Shown: positions 47,526-60,486 of the stretch, one piece after another
Position numbering within the stretch: the first letter of the stretch is position 1
Layout of the letters: every line of letters starts with the position of its first letter
Notes under the pieces: model-generated
What the model was told of the DNA's origin: nothing
The model's database searches: none
Seen by the model: the letters and a program-made list of their open reading frames with translations, nothing else
NCBI RefSeq assembly: GCF_030499575.1
Contig: NZ_JASTLC010000001.1
Span: 2,256,001 to 2,320,000 of the forward strand
DNA: 64,000 bases
Direction of reading: 5' to 3'
Source of the DNA: Streptomyces sp. DG2A-72
Lineage (GTDB): Bacteria > Actinomycetota > Actinomycetes > Streptomycetales > Streptomycetaceae
Program-made: the position numbers and the translations under genes

Positions 47526-47551
47526 CGTAAGCGTTTGCGCAAGCGTTTACG
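47526..47551. promoter_or_regulatory. LacI-type operator upstream of lacI-pfkB
   Basis: The 26-bp stretch CGTAAGCGTTTGCGCAAGCG (first 20 bases shown) continues TTTACG. It is an imperfect palindrome with 22 of 26 positions symmetric, and it contains AAGCGTTT twice with GCGC between. The form matches LacI/GalR-family sites, and its position 67 bases before the lacI start suggests autoregulation of the lacI-pfkB pair. Confidence 0.65.
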
Positions 47552-47617
47552 TCTGTCGTCGGATGGGATACCTTCCCGGTCGGAGGGCCCGCGCGGGCTC
47601 GGGAAGGGGAACGGGAA

Positions 47618-48670
47618 GTGCCGACCATGGCCGATGTCGCACGGAGCGCCGGCGTGTCCGTGGCGACCGTCTCGCACGTGCTGAACGACACCCGGCCGGT
47701 GCTGCCCCACACCCGTCAGGCAGTCATGGACGCCATAGAGGAGCTCGGCTACACGCCGAACACCCTCGCCCGCTCGCTGGTCACGTCCCGCACGCGCTCG
47801 ATCGGGCTCGCGGTGTCGGCGATCAGCAACCCGTACTTCACGGAGATCCTCCAGGGCGTCGAGGCCGGCGCCCTGGAGCACGGCTACAGCCTGCTCATCG
47901 CCGACCCCCACGACGACCCCGGCCACGAGCGCAAGGTCGTCCAACTCCTGCACGAGCGACGCGTGGACGGCATGATCGTCGCCCCCTCCGCGGCCCCGCG
48001 TGAACTCCTCGCGTACCTCGACCGGCAGGCCGTACCCACCGTGCTCCTCGACCGGGTGGTCGACGCGGACGGGGCGCCGCGCTTCGACCAGGTCTGCGCC
48101 GAGAGTGCGGCACCGACGACGCAGTTGGTCAGTCATCTCGCCGAGCTGGGCCACCGGCGTATCGGTCTGGTCGCGGGCCTGCCCGGGCTCAGCACCACCG
48201 CCGAGCGGATCACCGGCTACCGGCACGGCCTCGCTGCCGCCGGGCTCCCGTACGACGAACGCCTCGTCGTGCACGGCGACTCCGAGTCGGCGGGCGCCGA
48301 GCGGGCCACCGCTGCCCTGCTGTCCCTCGGCGCACCGCCCAGCGCGCTGGTCACCGCCAACAACACGATGACGCTCGGCGCCCTGCGCGCGCTCCGCGCC
48401 CACGGCCGGTCCGTGCCCGACGACATCGCGCTGTGCTGCTTCGACGATTTCGCCTGGGCGGATCTGTTCTCGCCCCGGCTCACCGCGATCGCCCAGCCCA
48501 GCAGAGAGATCGGCGCCCAGGCGGTCCGGGTGCTGCTGGACCGCCTCGCCTCGCCGGACCGGCCCGCCCGGACCGTACGGCTCGACTGCACCTTCGTCCA
48601 CCGCACCTCGTGCGGCTGCGCCGAGCAGCCCGGACAGCCCCGCACGCCCGAGAAAGGAACCGTCTCGTGA
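47618..48670 (+). CDS. LacI-family transcriptional regulator
   Basis: This 350-residue LacI/GalR repressor has the HTH MADVARSAGVSVATVSHVLN, then the hinge helix YTPNTLARSLVTSRT. A periplasmic-binding-like ligand domain follows, including SNPYFTEILQGVEAGA and DDFAWADLFSPRLTAIAQP. The effector is presumably a sugar or sugar phosphate handled by the downstream kinase. The start is GTG 47618 (an ATG is three codons later). The stop overlaps the kinase GTG (GTGA), so the two are translationally coupled. Confidence 0.92.
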   Translation: MPTMADVARSAGVSVATVSHVLNDTRPVLPHTRQAVMDAIEELGYTPNTLARSLVTSRTRSIGLAVSAISNPYFTEILQGVEAGALEHGYSLLIADPHDDPGHERKVVQLLHERRVDGMIVAPSAAPRELLAYLDRQAVPTVLLDRVVDADGAPRFDQVCAESAAPTTQLVSHLAELGHRRIGLVAGLPGLSTTAERITGYRHGLAAAGLPYDERLVVHGDSESAGAERATAALLSLGAPPSALVTANNTMTLGALRALRAHGRSVPDDIALCCFDDFAWADLFSPRLTAIAQPSREIGAQAVRVLLDRLASPDRPARTVRLDCTFVHRTSCGCAEQPGQPRTPEKGTVS

Positions 48671-49578
48671 TCGTCGTCGCCGGTGAGGCCCTGATCGACC
48701 TGGTACCGCAGGGCCGGGGCGCCCTCGCGGGCCTGAAGCCGGCGCTCGGCGGCGGCCCCTACAACACGGCGGTCGCCCTCGGCCGCCTCGGCTCCCCCAC
48801 CGCCTTCTGCTCCCGGACGTCGTACGACGCCTTCGGCGAGGCGCTGCTCGACGGGCTGCGGCAGGCGGGCGTGGACGTGTCGGCCGTGCAGCGCGGCGCC
48901 GAGCCGACGACCCTCGCGGTCGCCACGATCGACGGGAACGGGTCGGCCGCCTACTCCTTCTACGTCGAGGGCACCGCCGACCGGCTCTTCGCCGTGCCCG
49001 ACCGGCTCCCCGAGTCGGCCCGCGCGGTGTCCTTCGGAACCTGCTCGCTCGTCCTGGAGCCGGGCGCGACCGCGTACGAGGAGCTGATGCGCACCGCCTC
49101 CGCACAGGGCGTGTTCACCGCGCTCGACCCGAACATCCGCGCCGGACTGATCCCTGATGCGGATGCCTATCGCGCCCGCTTCAAGAGCTGGCTGCCTTCG
49201 GTGTCGCTGCTCAAGCTCTCCGAGGAGGACGCCTTGTGGCTGGGCGGCACCCCGCGCGAGTGGCTGGCCGCGGGGCCCTCGGCGGTCGTGATCACGCAGG
49301 GCGGCGACGGGCTGACCGCCTTCACCCGGGACGGCGCGGTGCACTCCGTGCCGGGCGAGGTGGTCGACGTCGTCGACACGATCGGCGCCGGCGACACCGT
49401 GAACGCGGCCCTGTTGCACGGCCTGTCCGCGTGGGACGCCCTGTCTCCGGAGGCGCTCACGAAGCTGGGCGCCGAGGGCTGGACCCGACTGCTGCGGTTC
49501 GCGGCGCGCGCGGCGGCGATCACCTGCTCACAGGCGGGGGCGGAGCCGCCGTACGCCTGTGAGCTGGGTGATCTGTAA
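48667..49578 (+). CDS. PfkB-family carbohydrate kinase
   Basis: This 303-residue ribokinase/fructokinase-type enzyme has the substrate-side GEALIDLVPQ and GGGPYNTAVALGRLG, then the DPNIRAGLI segment and the ATP-site DTIGAGDTVNAALLHGL with the catalytic Asp. It phosphorylates a sugar; fructose, ribose or a relative are candidates, and the sequence does not decide. No transporter gene is adjacent, unusual for a LacI-kinase pair. The GTG start overlaps lacI by four bases, and a terminator follows. Confidence 0.88.
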   Translation: MIVVAGEALIDLVPQGRGALAGLKPALGGGPYNTAVALGRLGSPTAFCSRTSYDAFGEALLDGLRQAGVDVSAVQRGAEPTTLAVATIDGNGSAAYSFYVEGTADRLFAVPDRLPESARAVSFGTCSLVLEPGATAYEELMRTASAQGVFTALDPNIRAGLIPDADAYRARFKSWLPSVSLLKLSEEDALWLGGTPREWLAAGPSAVVITQGGDGLTAFTRDGAVHSVPGEVVDVVDTIGAGDTVNAALLHGLSAWDALSPEALTKLGAEGWTRLLRFAARAAAITCSQAGAEPPYACELGDL

Positions 49579-49590
49579 GGGCTTCCGGTG

Positions 49591-49623
49591 CGGTGCCGCC
49601 CGGCAGGGAGCCGGGCGGCACCG
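49591..49623. terminator. Terminator between pfkB and uvrA
   Basis: CGGTGCCGCCCGG and CCGGGCGGCACCG form a 13-bp perfect stem with a 7-base loop, between two convergent genes. It serves both. Confidence 0.75.
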
Positions 49624-49633
49624 GTGAGTCCGC

Positions 49634-52663
<3,030 letters not shown>

Positions 52664-52874
52664 GCCGGTCCGCACCTTTCTTGAGAGAAGTGACAGGGGC
52701 GAGGCCCCCGTGCTTTCTCAGACTAGGGGGAGCCACTGACAACGCCGGGTCGGATTCTCGAAGGCATAACAATCCCGGGCCATCCAGCATGCCCGACGCC
52801 GCCCCCGACGATATAGCACGGGCTTTCGATTTACGGCACACGTTCACCACCTTCACCCAAAGGTGTGGCGGGGC

Positions 52875-52887
52875 TAGGGTCAGCACC
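52875..52887 (+). promoter_or_regulatory. Leaderless-type promoter of the isomerase-like gene
   Basis: TAGGGT (52875-52880) lies seven bases before the ATG at 52888, with TTCACC as possible -35 16 bases upstream. The region is preceded by the divergent uvrA. Confidence 0.45.
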
Positions 52888-53574
52888 ATGATTGATCACG
52901 CTCGTGACCTGGTGTCTGTACGTGACGCGACGGAGCGGCTGCTCAGCGCAGCCGTCAAGCTGGACGACGCGGCGGTGACCGAGCCGTCACGGCTCACCGG
53001 TTGGACCCGTGGCCATGTCCTCGCCCACCTCGCCCGCAATGCGGACGCCCTCGTGAACGTACTCCAAGGCCTGCCCATGTACGTCTCCGGCGAGGCCCGG
53101 GACGCCGACATCGAGCGGGACGCCCCGCGCCCCCTCGACCTCCAGCTCGCCGACGTGCGGGACAGCGCCGCTCGCTTCCAGGAGGCGGGGGCCGCGCCCG
53201 CGGACTGGTCGCGCACGGTGGAGCTGCGGGGCGGAGTGACCGACTCGGCGTCCCGGGTGCCGTTCCGGCGGTGGGTCGAGGTGGAGCTGCACCATGTGGA
53301 CCTCGGGATCGGGTACGAGCTGGAGGATCTGCCGGAGGAGTTCGTCGAGCGGGAGATCGACTTCCTCGCGGCGCGGTTCACGAGCCACGCCGACGTGCCG
53401 CGCACCCGCCTGACGAACGGCACGCGCGCGTGGAGCACGGGCCGGGAGGCCGATGCACCGGCCGTCACCGTCACGGGCAGCAGGCCCGACCTGCTCGGCT
53501 GGCTCGCCGGGCGCCGGGACGGCTCCGGGCTGACCGCGGACGGTGGTCCACTGCCTGCGCTGCCCCCGCTGTAG
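52888..53574 (+). CDS. Maleylpyruvate isomerase-family (DinB-fold) protein
   Basis: The 228-residue protein has the DinB-like four-helix N-terminal domain: RLTGWTRGHVLAHLARNADALVNVL carries the metal-binding histidines, and the RWVEVELHHVDLGIGYEL segment the third. The C-terminal domain resembles the mycothiol maleylpyruvate isomerase group (TVTGSRPDLLGWLAGR). Such proteins may use mycothiol as cofactor in isomerisation or detoxification; the substrate here is unknown. It has a leaderless start and is followed 44 bases on by the MBL gene, likely co-regulated. Confidence 0.85.
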   Translation: MIDHARDLVSVRDATERLLSAAVKLDDAAVTEPSRLTGWTRGHVLAHLARNADALVNVLQGLPMYVSGEARDADIERDAPRPLDLQLADVRDSAARFQEAGAAPADWSRTVELRGGVTDSASRVPFRRWVEVELHHVDLGIGYELEDLPEEFVEREIDFLAARFTSHADVPRTRLTNGTRAWSTGREADAPAVTVTGSRPDLLGWLAGRRDGSGLTADGGPLPALPPL

Positions 53575-53604
53575 GCCGCGGTCGGTTCTCGGGCACCTCC
53601 CCGC

Positions 53605-53618
53605 TATAGGCTGCCGCC
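53605..53618 (+). promoter_or_regulatory. Possible leaderless promoter of the MBL gene
   Basis: TATAGG (53605-53610) is eight bases before the ATG at 53619. It lies in the 44-base gap after the isomerase gene, so the MBL gene could be transcribed separately. Confidence 0.35.
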
Positions 53619-54269
53619 ATGACGTACAGCGGAGAGGTGACGGTCGGCGGCCCGGCGGACGTGCACGAGCTGACGGACCTGATGATCACCAAGATCGCGG
53701 TCGGTCCGATGAACAACAACTGCTATCTGCTGCGCTGCCGGGCCACGGACGAGCAGCTGCTGATCGACGCCGCCAACGACGCGGAGACGCTGATCGGCAT
53801 GATCGGTGACGACGGCATCGCGTCCGTCGTCACCACGCATCAGCACGGGGACCACTGGCAGGCGCTCGCCGAGGTCGTCGCGGCCACCGGCGCCCGCACC
53901 TACGCCGGCCGGGACGACGCCGACGGCATCCCCGTGCCGACCGACGTCCTGGTCGACGACGGCGACACCATCCGGGTGGGACGCGTGGAACTCACCGCGC
54001 GCCACCTGGTCGGGCACACGCCGGGCTCCATCGCCCTGGTCTACGACGACCCGCACGGACATCCCCACGTCTTCACCGGCGACTGCCTCTTCCCTGGAGG
54101 TCCTGGGCGGACAACACGTCCCGAGGACTTCAAGTCGTTGATGTCGGGCCTGGAGGCGAAGGTCTTCGCGCTCCCGGACGAGACCTGGATCTACCCGGGC
54201 CACGGCAACGACACCACGCTCGGCGCCGAGCGGCCTCACCTAGGCGAGTGGCGCGAGCGGGGCTGGTAG
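53619..54269 (+). CDS. MBL-fold metallo-hydrolase (glyoxalase II-like)
   Basis: The 216-residue beta-lactamase-fold protein has the metal motif THQHGDHWQAL, a third His in GHTPGSIAL, the bridging Asp in FTGDCLFPGG and a closing His in YPGHGNDT. Together these mark the glyoxalase II / hydroxyacyl-thiol hydrolase branch. Beside a mycothiol-type isomerase, it may cleave mycothiol or other thioesters (inference). It is complete, and no partner gene follows. Confidence 0.87.
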   Translation: MTYSGEVTVGGPADVHELTDLMITKIAVGPMNNNCYLLRCRATDEQLLIDAANDAETLIGMIGDDGIASVVTTHQHGDHWQALAEVVAATGARTYAGRDDADGIPVPTDVLVDDGDTIRVGRVELTARHLVGHTPGSIALVYDDPHGHPHVFTGDCLFPGGPGRTTRPEDFKSLMSGLEAKVFALPDETWIYPGHGNDTTLGAERPHLGEWRERGW

Positions 54270-54357
54270 GTCGGCGGCATCGCCACCCCGGTGGCCCCTG
54301 GGGAATAGCCGCGTCTCTGGCAGTCGGTCGGGGTCAGCGGCCACCGCACGAAAACGG

Positions 54358-54600
54358 TCAGCCGAAGAGCCCCGTACCCGCCGCGATGGCCGCCTGGACA
54401 GCTGCATCGGCACCCGCCGCCGCAGCTGCGGGCAGGGCGGGCGTGACGATGCGTGCGATTCGACGCATGATCCTGCGGCCCCGAGTCGGCTCGGCTCCTT
54501 CGCTCTCAAGGGTGTCGATCTCCTCGGCGAGCCCACGCCTTGGTTGACGGTCTGGGTGTTGCCGCCGCCCGTGGCGAGGTTGTTGCCGGTCTTACGGGCC
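54358..54600 (-). pseudogene. Frameshifted remnant of an unknown membrane- or Ala-rich protein
   Basis: The minus strand reads GLAEEIDTLESEGAEPTRGR, then RIMRRIARIVTPALPAAAAA and ends AAIAAGTGLFG at a TGA (54358-54360). Another frame reads NNLATGGGNTQTVNQGVGS just before, suggesting one frameshift near 54540. The pattern of a helical segment and then an Ala-rich C-terminus resembles effector-associated small proteins found near NACHT-type genes in Streptomyces, but this is weak. Confidence 0.35.
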
Positions 54601-54776
54601 TCCGGTATGTCGCCCTGTTGCTGTGTACCTGTCGATGGAGCAGCCGCCGGCTCCCATGGCGACTCGGCCGGTTTCTCCACTGGTGTCACGGCGCCGGTCT
54701 GATCCGGGTGGCCGGGATCGCCTACCAGTTCCGACACCGAGAATTACAGGACTACCTCGCTCACCACGCCAGGTGA
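54540..54776 (+). pseudogene. C-terminal fragment of a NACHT/NTPase-type protein
   Basis: The end LGRFLHWCHGAGLIRVAGIA and then YQFRHRELQDYLAHHAR resembles the conserved last segment of large Streptomyces NACHT-type ATPases, where a winged-helix-like end reads GxxYQFRHxxLQD. Only about 40 residues match, and the front part (from 54540) is not similar to anything. The ATPase domain and Walker motifs are absent. It stops at 54774-54776 and is convergent with the integrase fragment. Confidence 0.45.
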
Positions 54777-54786
54777 CAACGACCGG

Positions 54787-54994
54787 TTACCACGTACACC
54801 AGGGTCGTCCGCGGGGGCGGCAGGGCCGAGCGAAGGCGTGTTCGTCGGGGAAGCCGGAGTCGTAGTCGGCGTACCCCTGGAGCATTTGAGTGTGGGCATG
54901 GCCGTACTGGAGGGAGGCGGCGATCAGTCCGCGGGGGCGGCGCCGGATGAACCAGGCGAGGGTGCGGCGGAAGCGGCTGGCCGTGAGCCGTGTT
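54787..54994 (-). pseudogene. C-terminal fragment of a tyrosine recombinase (integrase)
   Basis: The minus-strand frame reads TRLTASRFRRTLAWFIRRRP, then RGLIAASLQYGHAHTQMLQG and YADYDSGFPDEHAFA. This matches the C-terminal catalytic region of actinobacterial site-specific integrases (LTARQFRRTLAWFIARRPGG and QMFEGYAGTS are family forms). The R-H-Y catalytic residues can be partly seen (HAHTQM, GYADY). The 5' part stops exactly at the left end of the IS at 54995, so the element cut or adjoins it; the other half is not found beyond the IS. Confidence 0.65.
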
Positions 54995-56201
<1,207 letters not shown>

Positions 56202-56249
56202 TACACGCAGGACGTACGTCCTGCGGCCCGGACAGGAAGCACGTCGACG

Positions 56250-56575
56250 CTCTTCGGGACAGCCCTCGTGGACCGAACACTGGGCCACGCGGAGCGGCGT
56301 GACCGGGCCGGCGCCCGAGCCGACCACCGGCTCCTCACCGCGATGGACGGATTCCAGCAGATCGACGCTGACGAAGTCGGCGAGTCCGGGGACAGCCACC
56401 TCTGTCATCTCCCGCGCCGTGCGAGCCACGTCGAGCGTGGTGCCGATGTGTGTGCTCGCCGCGTTCAGCGTGGTCAGCCGCTCCCGGGCCCGGTGCTGCC
56501 CGGTGACGTCGAACGTCGCGGTGAGAGCACCCTGCATCTGCCCCGCCGAGTCCTTGAGAGGCGAGATCATGAGGC
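56250..56575 (-). pseudogene. Fragment of a PAS/GAF-SpoIIE type signalling phosphatase
   Basis: The minus-strand frame reads MISPLKDSAGQMQGALTATF, then DVTGQHRARERLTTLNAAST and HIGTTLDVARTAREMTEVAV, ending VAQCSVHEGCPE. This is the typical PAS-end to GAF-start linker of large Streptomyces sensor-phosphatases (the phrase TTLDVARTAxEL is common). The PAS core, most of the GAF and the phosphatase are missing. It abuts the ABC permease stop on one side and the IS flank on the other. Confidence 0.55.
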
Positions 56576-56581
56576 ACTCTC

Positions 56582-57406
56582 TCAGGCGTCCCGCCGCTTC
56601 AGCTGCCACGCTGCCGCACCCAGCAGCACGGCCAGGAAACCGGCGAACACGGCCAGGCCCGCCGCCGGAGAGAGCAGGTCCGAGCCGGGGGACACGGTCA
56701 TGAAGGCGGAGCCGGCGTTGGAGGGGAAGTACGGGCCGATCGCGTCGTTCCAGCTGTCCGGGAGCGCGACCTGCATCAGGCCGGGCAGCAGCCAGATCGA
56801 GGCGAACAGGGTGGTCACCGCGCCCGCGGTGTTGCGCAGCAGGGCGCCAAGCGCCATGCCCAGAAGTCCGATACCGGTCAGGTAGACGACGGTGCCGATG
56901 ACCGCGCGCAGGACGCCGGGGTCGGTGAGGGACGCGCCGTCGGAGCCGAGGATGGCCTGCCCGCCGAAGAAGGCGCCGAAGACCGCGACCGCGCCGACCG
57001 CGAGGACGACCCCGGCGAACACCGCCGCCTTGGCCCAGAGCACCGGCAGCCGGCGGGGCACCGCGGCGAGGGTGGAGCGGATCAGGCCGGTGCTGTACTC
57101 GCCGGCGGTGAGCAGGACCCCGAGGGTGCCGATGACGAGCTGGGCCAGCTGCGTACCGGCCAGGCTGATGTCGGTCGGGTCGGTGGCCCCTTCGCCAGGG
57201 CCTTCGAAGGTGCCGCCGCCCGAGGTGACCGAGGCGGCGATCAGCCCGAAGGCGACCAGTGCGACCACGGCCCCGAGCAGGGTGTAGGCCGTGGACCGCA
57301 GCGACCAGAACTTGATCCACTCGGATCTGAACACCCGTCGCGTGGTGACGCGCAGATCGCGGCGCTCGGGGCGTGCTGTCAGGTCCGGTGCGATGGCGGT
57401 GGTCAT
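56582..57406 (-). CDS. ABC-2 type transporter permease
   Basis: The 274-residue permease has six predicted membrane helices, beginning with RRVFRSEWIKFWSLRSTAY, a common ABC-2 start. The large loop after helix 1 carries TSGGGTFEGPGEGATDPTD, and LLTAGEYSTGLIRSTLAAVPRR is the cytoplasmic family loop. Its start shares a base with the ATPase stop (TGATG). The transporter is next to a two-component system and may export an antibiotic or peptide whose presence the kinase senses (inference). Confidence 0.88.
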   Translation of the reverse strand: MTTAIAPDLTARPERRDLRVTTRRVFRSEWIKFWSLRSTAYTLLGAVVALVAFGLIAASVTSGGGTFEGPGEGATDPTDISLAGTQLAQLVIGTLGVLLTAGEYSTGLIRSTLAAVPRRLPVLWAKAAVFAGVVLAVGAVAVFGAFFGGQAILGSDGASLTDPGVLRAVIGTVVYLTGIGLLGMALGALLRNTAGAVTTLFASIWLLPGLMQVALPDSWNDAIGPYFPSNAGSAFMTVSPGSDLLSPAAGLAVFAGFLAVLLGAAAWQLKRRDA

Positions 57407-58386
57407 CAGGCGGCCCTCCCGGCCTCGGCGAGCTCGTCGCCAGGGGTGCCCGGCGAAGCGCTGGCCCTGTTCGTGGGACTGGTCGTGGTGGCGTGGTACT
57501 CGACGGCGTCCCGGGTCATCTCCATGAACGCCTCCTCCAGTGACGCCTGCTGCGGGAACAACTCGTGCAGGGTGAAGCCCGATTCCGCGGCGTGGTCACC
57601 GATCTGATCGGTCGTCAGCCCGGTGATCTCCAGGGCTCCGGGCTCGAGGCTAGTGATCGTGACATCCGGCCCGGCCAGCTGGTCCCGGAGCTGCGCGGCC
57701 TGCGGCGAGCGCACGCGTACGGTGTTGCGGGCCGCCCGCGCGGTGAACTCGGCCACCGACACGTCGGCGATCAGGCGTCCGCGGCCGACCACGATGAGAT
57801 GTTCGGCGGTGAGTGCCATCTCGCTCATCAGGTGCGAGGAGACGAAGACGGTCCGGCCCTTCTCGGCCAGCCCCTTCAGCAGGTTGCGGATCCAGAGGAT
57901 GCCCTCCGGGTCGAGGCCGTTGACGGGCTCGTCCAGCATGACCACCCGGGGGTCGGCGAGCAGCGCCGAGGCGATGCCGAGGCGCTGGCCCATGCCGAGG
58001 GAGAAACCGCCCGCCCGCTTGCGGGCGACCTCGCTCAGGCCGACGAGGTCGATCACTTCCTCGACCCGTCGGCGCGGGACGCCGGTGGTGGCGGCCATCG
58101 CCCACAGGTGGCTGAACGCGGACCGGCCCTGGTGGATGGACTTGGCTTCCAGCAACGCGCCGATCTCGTGCAGCGGCGCCCGGTGTTCGGCGTAGGGGCG
58201 TCCGTTCACGGTCGCGGTGCCGGCGGTCGGCCGGTCGAGGCCGAGGATCATGCGCATGGTGGTGGACTTGCCGGCGCCGTTGGGTCCGAGGAAGCCGGTG
58301 ACGATGCCCGGCCGGACCGAGAAGGTGAGCGAGTCGACGGCGGTCTTGTCGCCGTAGCGCTTCGTCAGGTTCGTTACTTCAATCAT
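57406..58386 (-). CDS. ABC-2 type transporter, ATP-binding subunit
   Basis: This 326-residue ABC ATPase of the bacitracin/DrrA-like export group has Walker A GPNGAGKST, Q-loop LLEAKSIHQG, signature FSLGMGQRLGIA, Walker B VVMLDEPVNGLDPEG and switch VSSHLMSEM. The C-terminal about 100 residues form the extra domain, ending NRASASPGTPGDELAEAGRAA, a flexible tail. Start ATG 58386 (MIEVTNL) is chosen because an upstream in-frame extension to 58452 has no family counterpart. It leads the permease gene. Confidence 0.9.
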   Translation of the reverse strand: MIEVTNLTKRYGDKTAVDSLTFSVRPGIVTGFLGPNGAGKSTTMRMILGLDRPTAGTATVNGRPYAEHRAPLHEIGALLEAKSIHQGRSAFSHLWAMAATTGVPRRRVEEVIDLVGLSEVARKRAGGFSLGMGQRLGIASALLADPRVVMLDEPVNGLDPEGILWIRNLLKGLAEKGRTVFVSSHLMSEMALTAEHLIVVGRGRLIADVSVAEFTARAARNTVRVRSPQAAQLRDQLAGPDVTITSLEPGALEITGLTTDQIGDHAAESGFTLHELFPQQASLEEAFMEMTRDAVEYHATTTSPTNRASASPGTPGDELAEAGRAA

Positions 58387-58555
58387 GGGGTCCAGACTGC
58401 CGACCGTGGATCTCCAGGTCGTCAGCCCGGCGCGGACACTTGGCCCTCCCATGCCCGTGGTACGGAGCTACTCCGGGCGCTGTATGACCACGGGTCGCGG
58501 ACAGGCCCCCAGGAGGAGCGGCCCCCGCCGCACGTCCGCCCAGGGTCTGGCGCGG

Positions 58556-59224
58556 TCACTGCGGAGCGCGAGCCAGGCCCGTCTGGTAGGCGATGACGAC
58601 GAGTTGGGCCCGGTCCCGTGCGCCGAGCTTCGTCATCGCCCGGTTGACGTGGGTCTTGGCGGTGGACGTCGAGACGTACAGCCGCTCGGCGATGTCGTCG
58701 TTGGACAGGCCCGTGGCGACCAGGCCCAGCACCTCGCGCTCCCGCCCGGTCAGCGCGTCGAGCTGAGCCGTGGTGGCGGCGGGCCGGTCCTCGGGGGACG
58801 CCATGAACCGGGCGATCAGGCCCTGGGTAGCCTTCGGCGACAACAGCGCCTCACCGCCCGCCACGGTCCGGATCGCGGCCAGCAGTTCCACCGGCTCGAC
58901 GCCCTTGCCCAGGAAACCGCTGGCCCCGGCGCGCAGCGCCTTGAAGACGTACTCGTCGATCTCGAAGGTCGTGAGGATCAGCACCCGAACCCCGGCGAGG
59001 TCCTCGTCGGCGGTGATCTCCCGGGTGGCGGCGAGGCCGTCGAGCTCCGGCATCCGGATGTCCATCAGCACGACGTCCGCGCGGGTTCTGCGGGCGAGTT
59101 CGACGGCCTCCCGGCCGGTCGCGGCCTCGCCCACCACCTCCAGGTCGGGCGCCGCGTCGATGAGCACCCGGAAACCGGCGCGGATCAGGTTCTGGTCATC
59201 GGCCAGCAGGACCCGGATGGTCAT
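58556..59224 (-). CDS. NarL/LuxR-family response regulator
   Basis: This 222-residue response regulator has a receiver domain with the acidic pair VLLADDQ, the phospho-acceptor Asp in DVVLMDIRMPELDG (about residue 54), Thr/Lys in ILTTFEIDEYV and SGFLGKGVEPVE. It ends in a LuxR-type HTH, LTGREREVLGLVATGLSNDDIAERL. The gene follows the kinase by overlap (59221-59224, ATGA) and lies 170 bases from the ABC ATPase, which it may control. Confidence 0.94.
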   Translation of the reverse strand: MTIRVLLADDQNLIRAGFRVLIDAAPDLEVVGEAATGREAVELARRTRADVVLMDIRMPELDGLAATREITADEDLAGVRVLILTTFEIDEYVFKALRAGASGFLGKGVEPVELLAAIRTVAGGEALLSPKATQGLIARFMASPEDRPAATTAQLDALTGREREVLGLVATGLSNDDIAERLYVSTSTAKTHVNRAMTKLGARDRAQLVVIAYQTGLARAPQ

Positions 59225-60486
59225 CCGTCGTCTCCTTCTCCGGATGTTTCTCCGGGTTGCTTCCCCGGACGCCGTCCGGGAGGTGCTCCATCGCCGGCGG
59301 TGGCGGCGGGAGGCAGGGGCATCACAGCCCGTACGGTGAAACCGGTGTCGGGCCCGGGGCCAGCCTCGAAGCTGCCGCCGACGGCGATCGCGCGCTCGCG
59401 CATGCCCAGGATGCCGCGCCCGCCGCCGTACGCGTCCGTCCGGGTCGCCGTGCCGCCGCCTCCTTCGTCGCGGATCCGGACGACCAGCCGGTCGGGCGCG
59501 TACTCGACACCGACCCGCGCGGAGGAACTCCCGCTGTGCTTGTGCACGTTGGTGAGCGACTCCTGCACGATCCGGTACGCCGCCAGGTCGACCGCTGAGG
59601 GCAGCGGGCGCGGACGCCCGGAGAGCGTCCAGGCCACCTGCAGGCCCGCCGCGGCGAACGAGGCGACGAGCTCGTCCAGCCCGTCGAGGCCCCGGGTGGG
59701 CTCGACGGGGGCCTCTGGGTCATCGTCCCGGCGCAGTACGCCGAGCAGCGCGCTGAGTTCCTCCAGCACGCTCCGGCTGGCCTGGCGTACCAGGGCGAGC
59801 GACTCCTCCGCCACGTCCGGGTCGGTGCGGAGCGTGTGCCCGGCCACCCCGGTCTGGACGCTGATCACGGCGATGTGGTGGGCGGCCACGTCGTGCAGCT
59901 CCCGGGCGATCCGAAGCCGCTCCTCGGTGACCCGGCGGGCCGCCTCCTCCTCGCGGCTCTGCTCGGCGCGACGGGCCCGCTCCTCCAGCAGGACGACGTA
60001 CGCCCGTCTGCTTCGGACCGCGTCTCCGGCGGCCACCGCCATGCCGATCCACACCACCAGGTTCTGGGTCCCGGGGCCGGACCAGGCCCACCCCGAGGTG
60101 GCCAGGGAAGTGAAGCCGAAGACGAACGCGGCGGCGGCCCCGGCCGTCCAGGCGGTCCGGCGGTCGGTGCGCACGGCGACGGTGAACGCGGCGATCACCG
60201 GAGCGCCGAGGGACGCGCTCTGGGCATCCGAGACGATCATGGAGATGCAGGAGATCCCGGTGGTGACGGCCAGCACCGCCAACGGCCACCGTCGCCGGAC
60301 GACCAGCGCGCCGCAGGCCAGCGTGGCCAGCACCGCGACGGTGACGGTCAGCGGGACCCGCTGCGGCGGGTCGCCGGGGACGATCGGCGCCAACAGGCTG
60401 GCTGTGTACAGCGCCGCGGCGAGCATCCCGTCCACGACGAGCGGATGCGCCCGCGCGGTCTGGCGCCAGGCTGCGGGACCGGTCAT
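59221..60486 (-). CDS. Sensor histidine kinase (NarL-type two-component partner)
   Basis: The 421-residue kinase has about six N-terminal membrane helices, then a coiled linker (EERARRAEQSREEEAARRVT). The HisKA_3 phosphorylation motif is RIARELHDVAAHHIAVISVQ with His near residue 205. The ATPase end has ESLTNVHKHSGSS and GGGRGILGMRERAIAVGGSF. The C-terminus is Pro/Gly-rich. The start is ATG 60486 (MTGPAAW). It is co-transcribed with the response regulator and is probably an envelope-stress or drug sensor for the neighbouring ABC transporter (inference). Confidence 0.92.
   Translation of the reverse strand: MTGPAAWRQTARAHPLVVDGMLAAALYTASLLAPIVPGDPPQRVPLTVTVAVLATLACGALVVRRRWPLAVLAVTTGISCISMIVSDAQSASLGAPVIAAFTVAVRTDRRTAWTAGAAAAFVFGFTSLATSGWAWSGPGTQNLVVWIGMAVAAGDAVRSRRAYVVLLEERARRAEQSREEEAARRVTEERLRIARELHDVAAHHIAVISVQTGVAGHTLRTDPDVAEESLALVRQASRSVLEELSALLGVLRRDDDPEAPVEPTRGLDGLDELVASFAAAGLQVAWTLSGRPRPLPSAVDLAAYRIVQESLTNVHKHSGSSSARVGVEYAPDRLVVRIRDEGGGGTATRTDAYGGGRGILGMRERAIAVGGSFEAGPGPDTGFTVRAVMPLPPAATAGDGAPPGRRPGKQPGETSGEGDDG

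Noticed and set aside
54240..54737. A minus-strand open frame of 165 codons between the MBL gene and the NACHT fragment
   Set aside because: Its downstream half is out of frame with the better-looking remnant (54358-54600); no ribosome-binding site, and it overlaps the end of the MBL gene.
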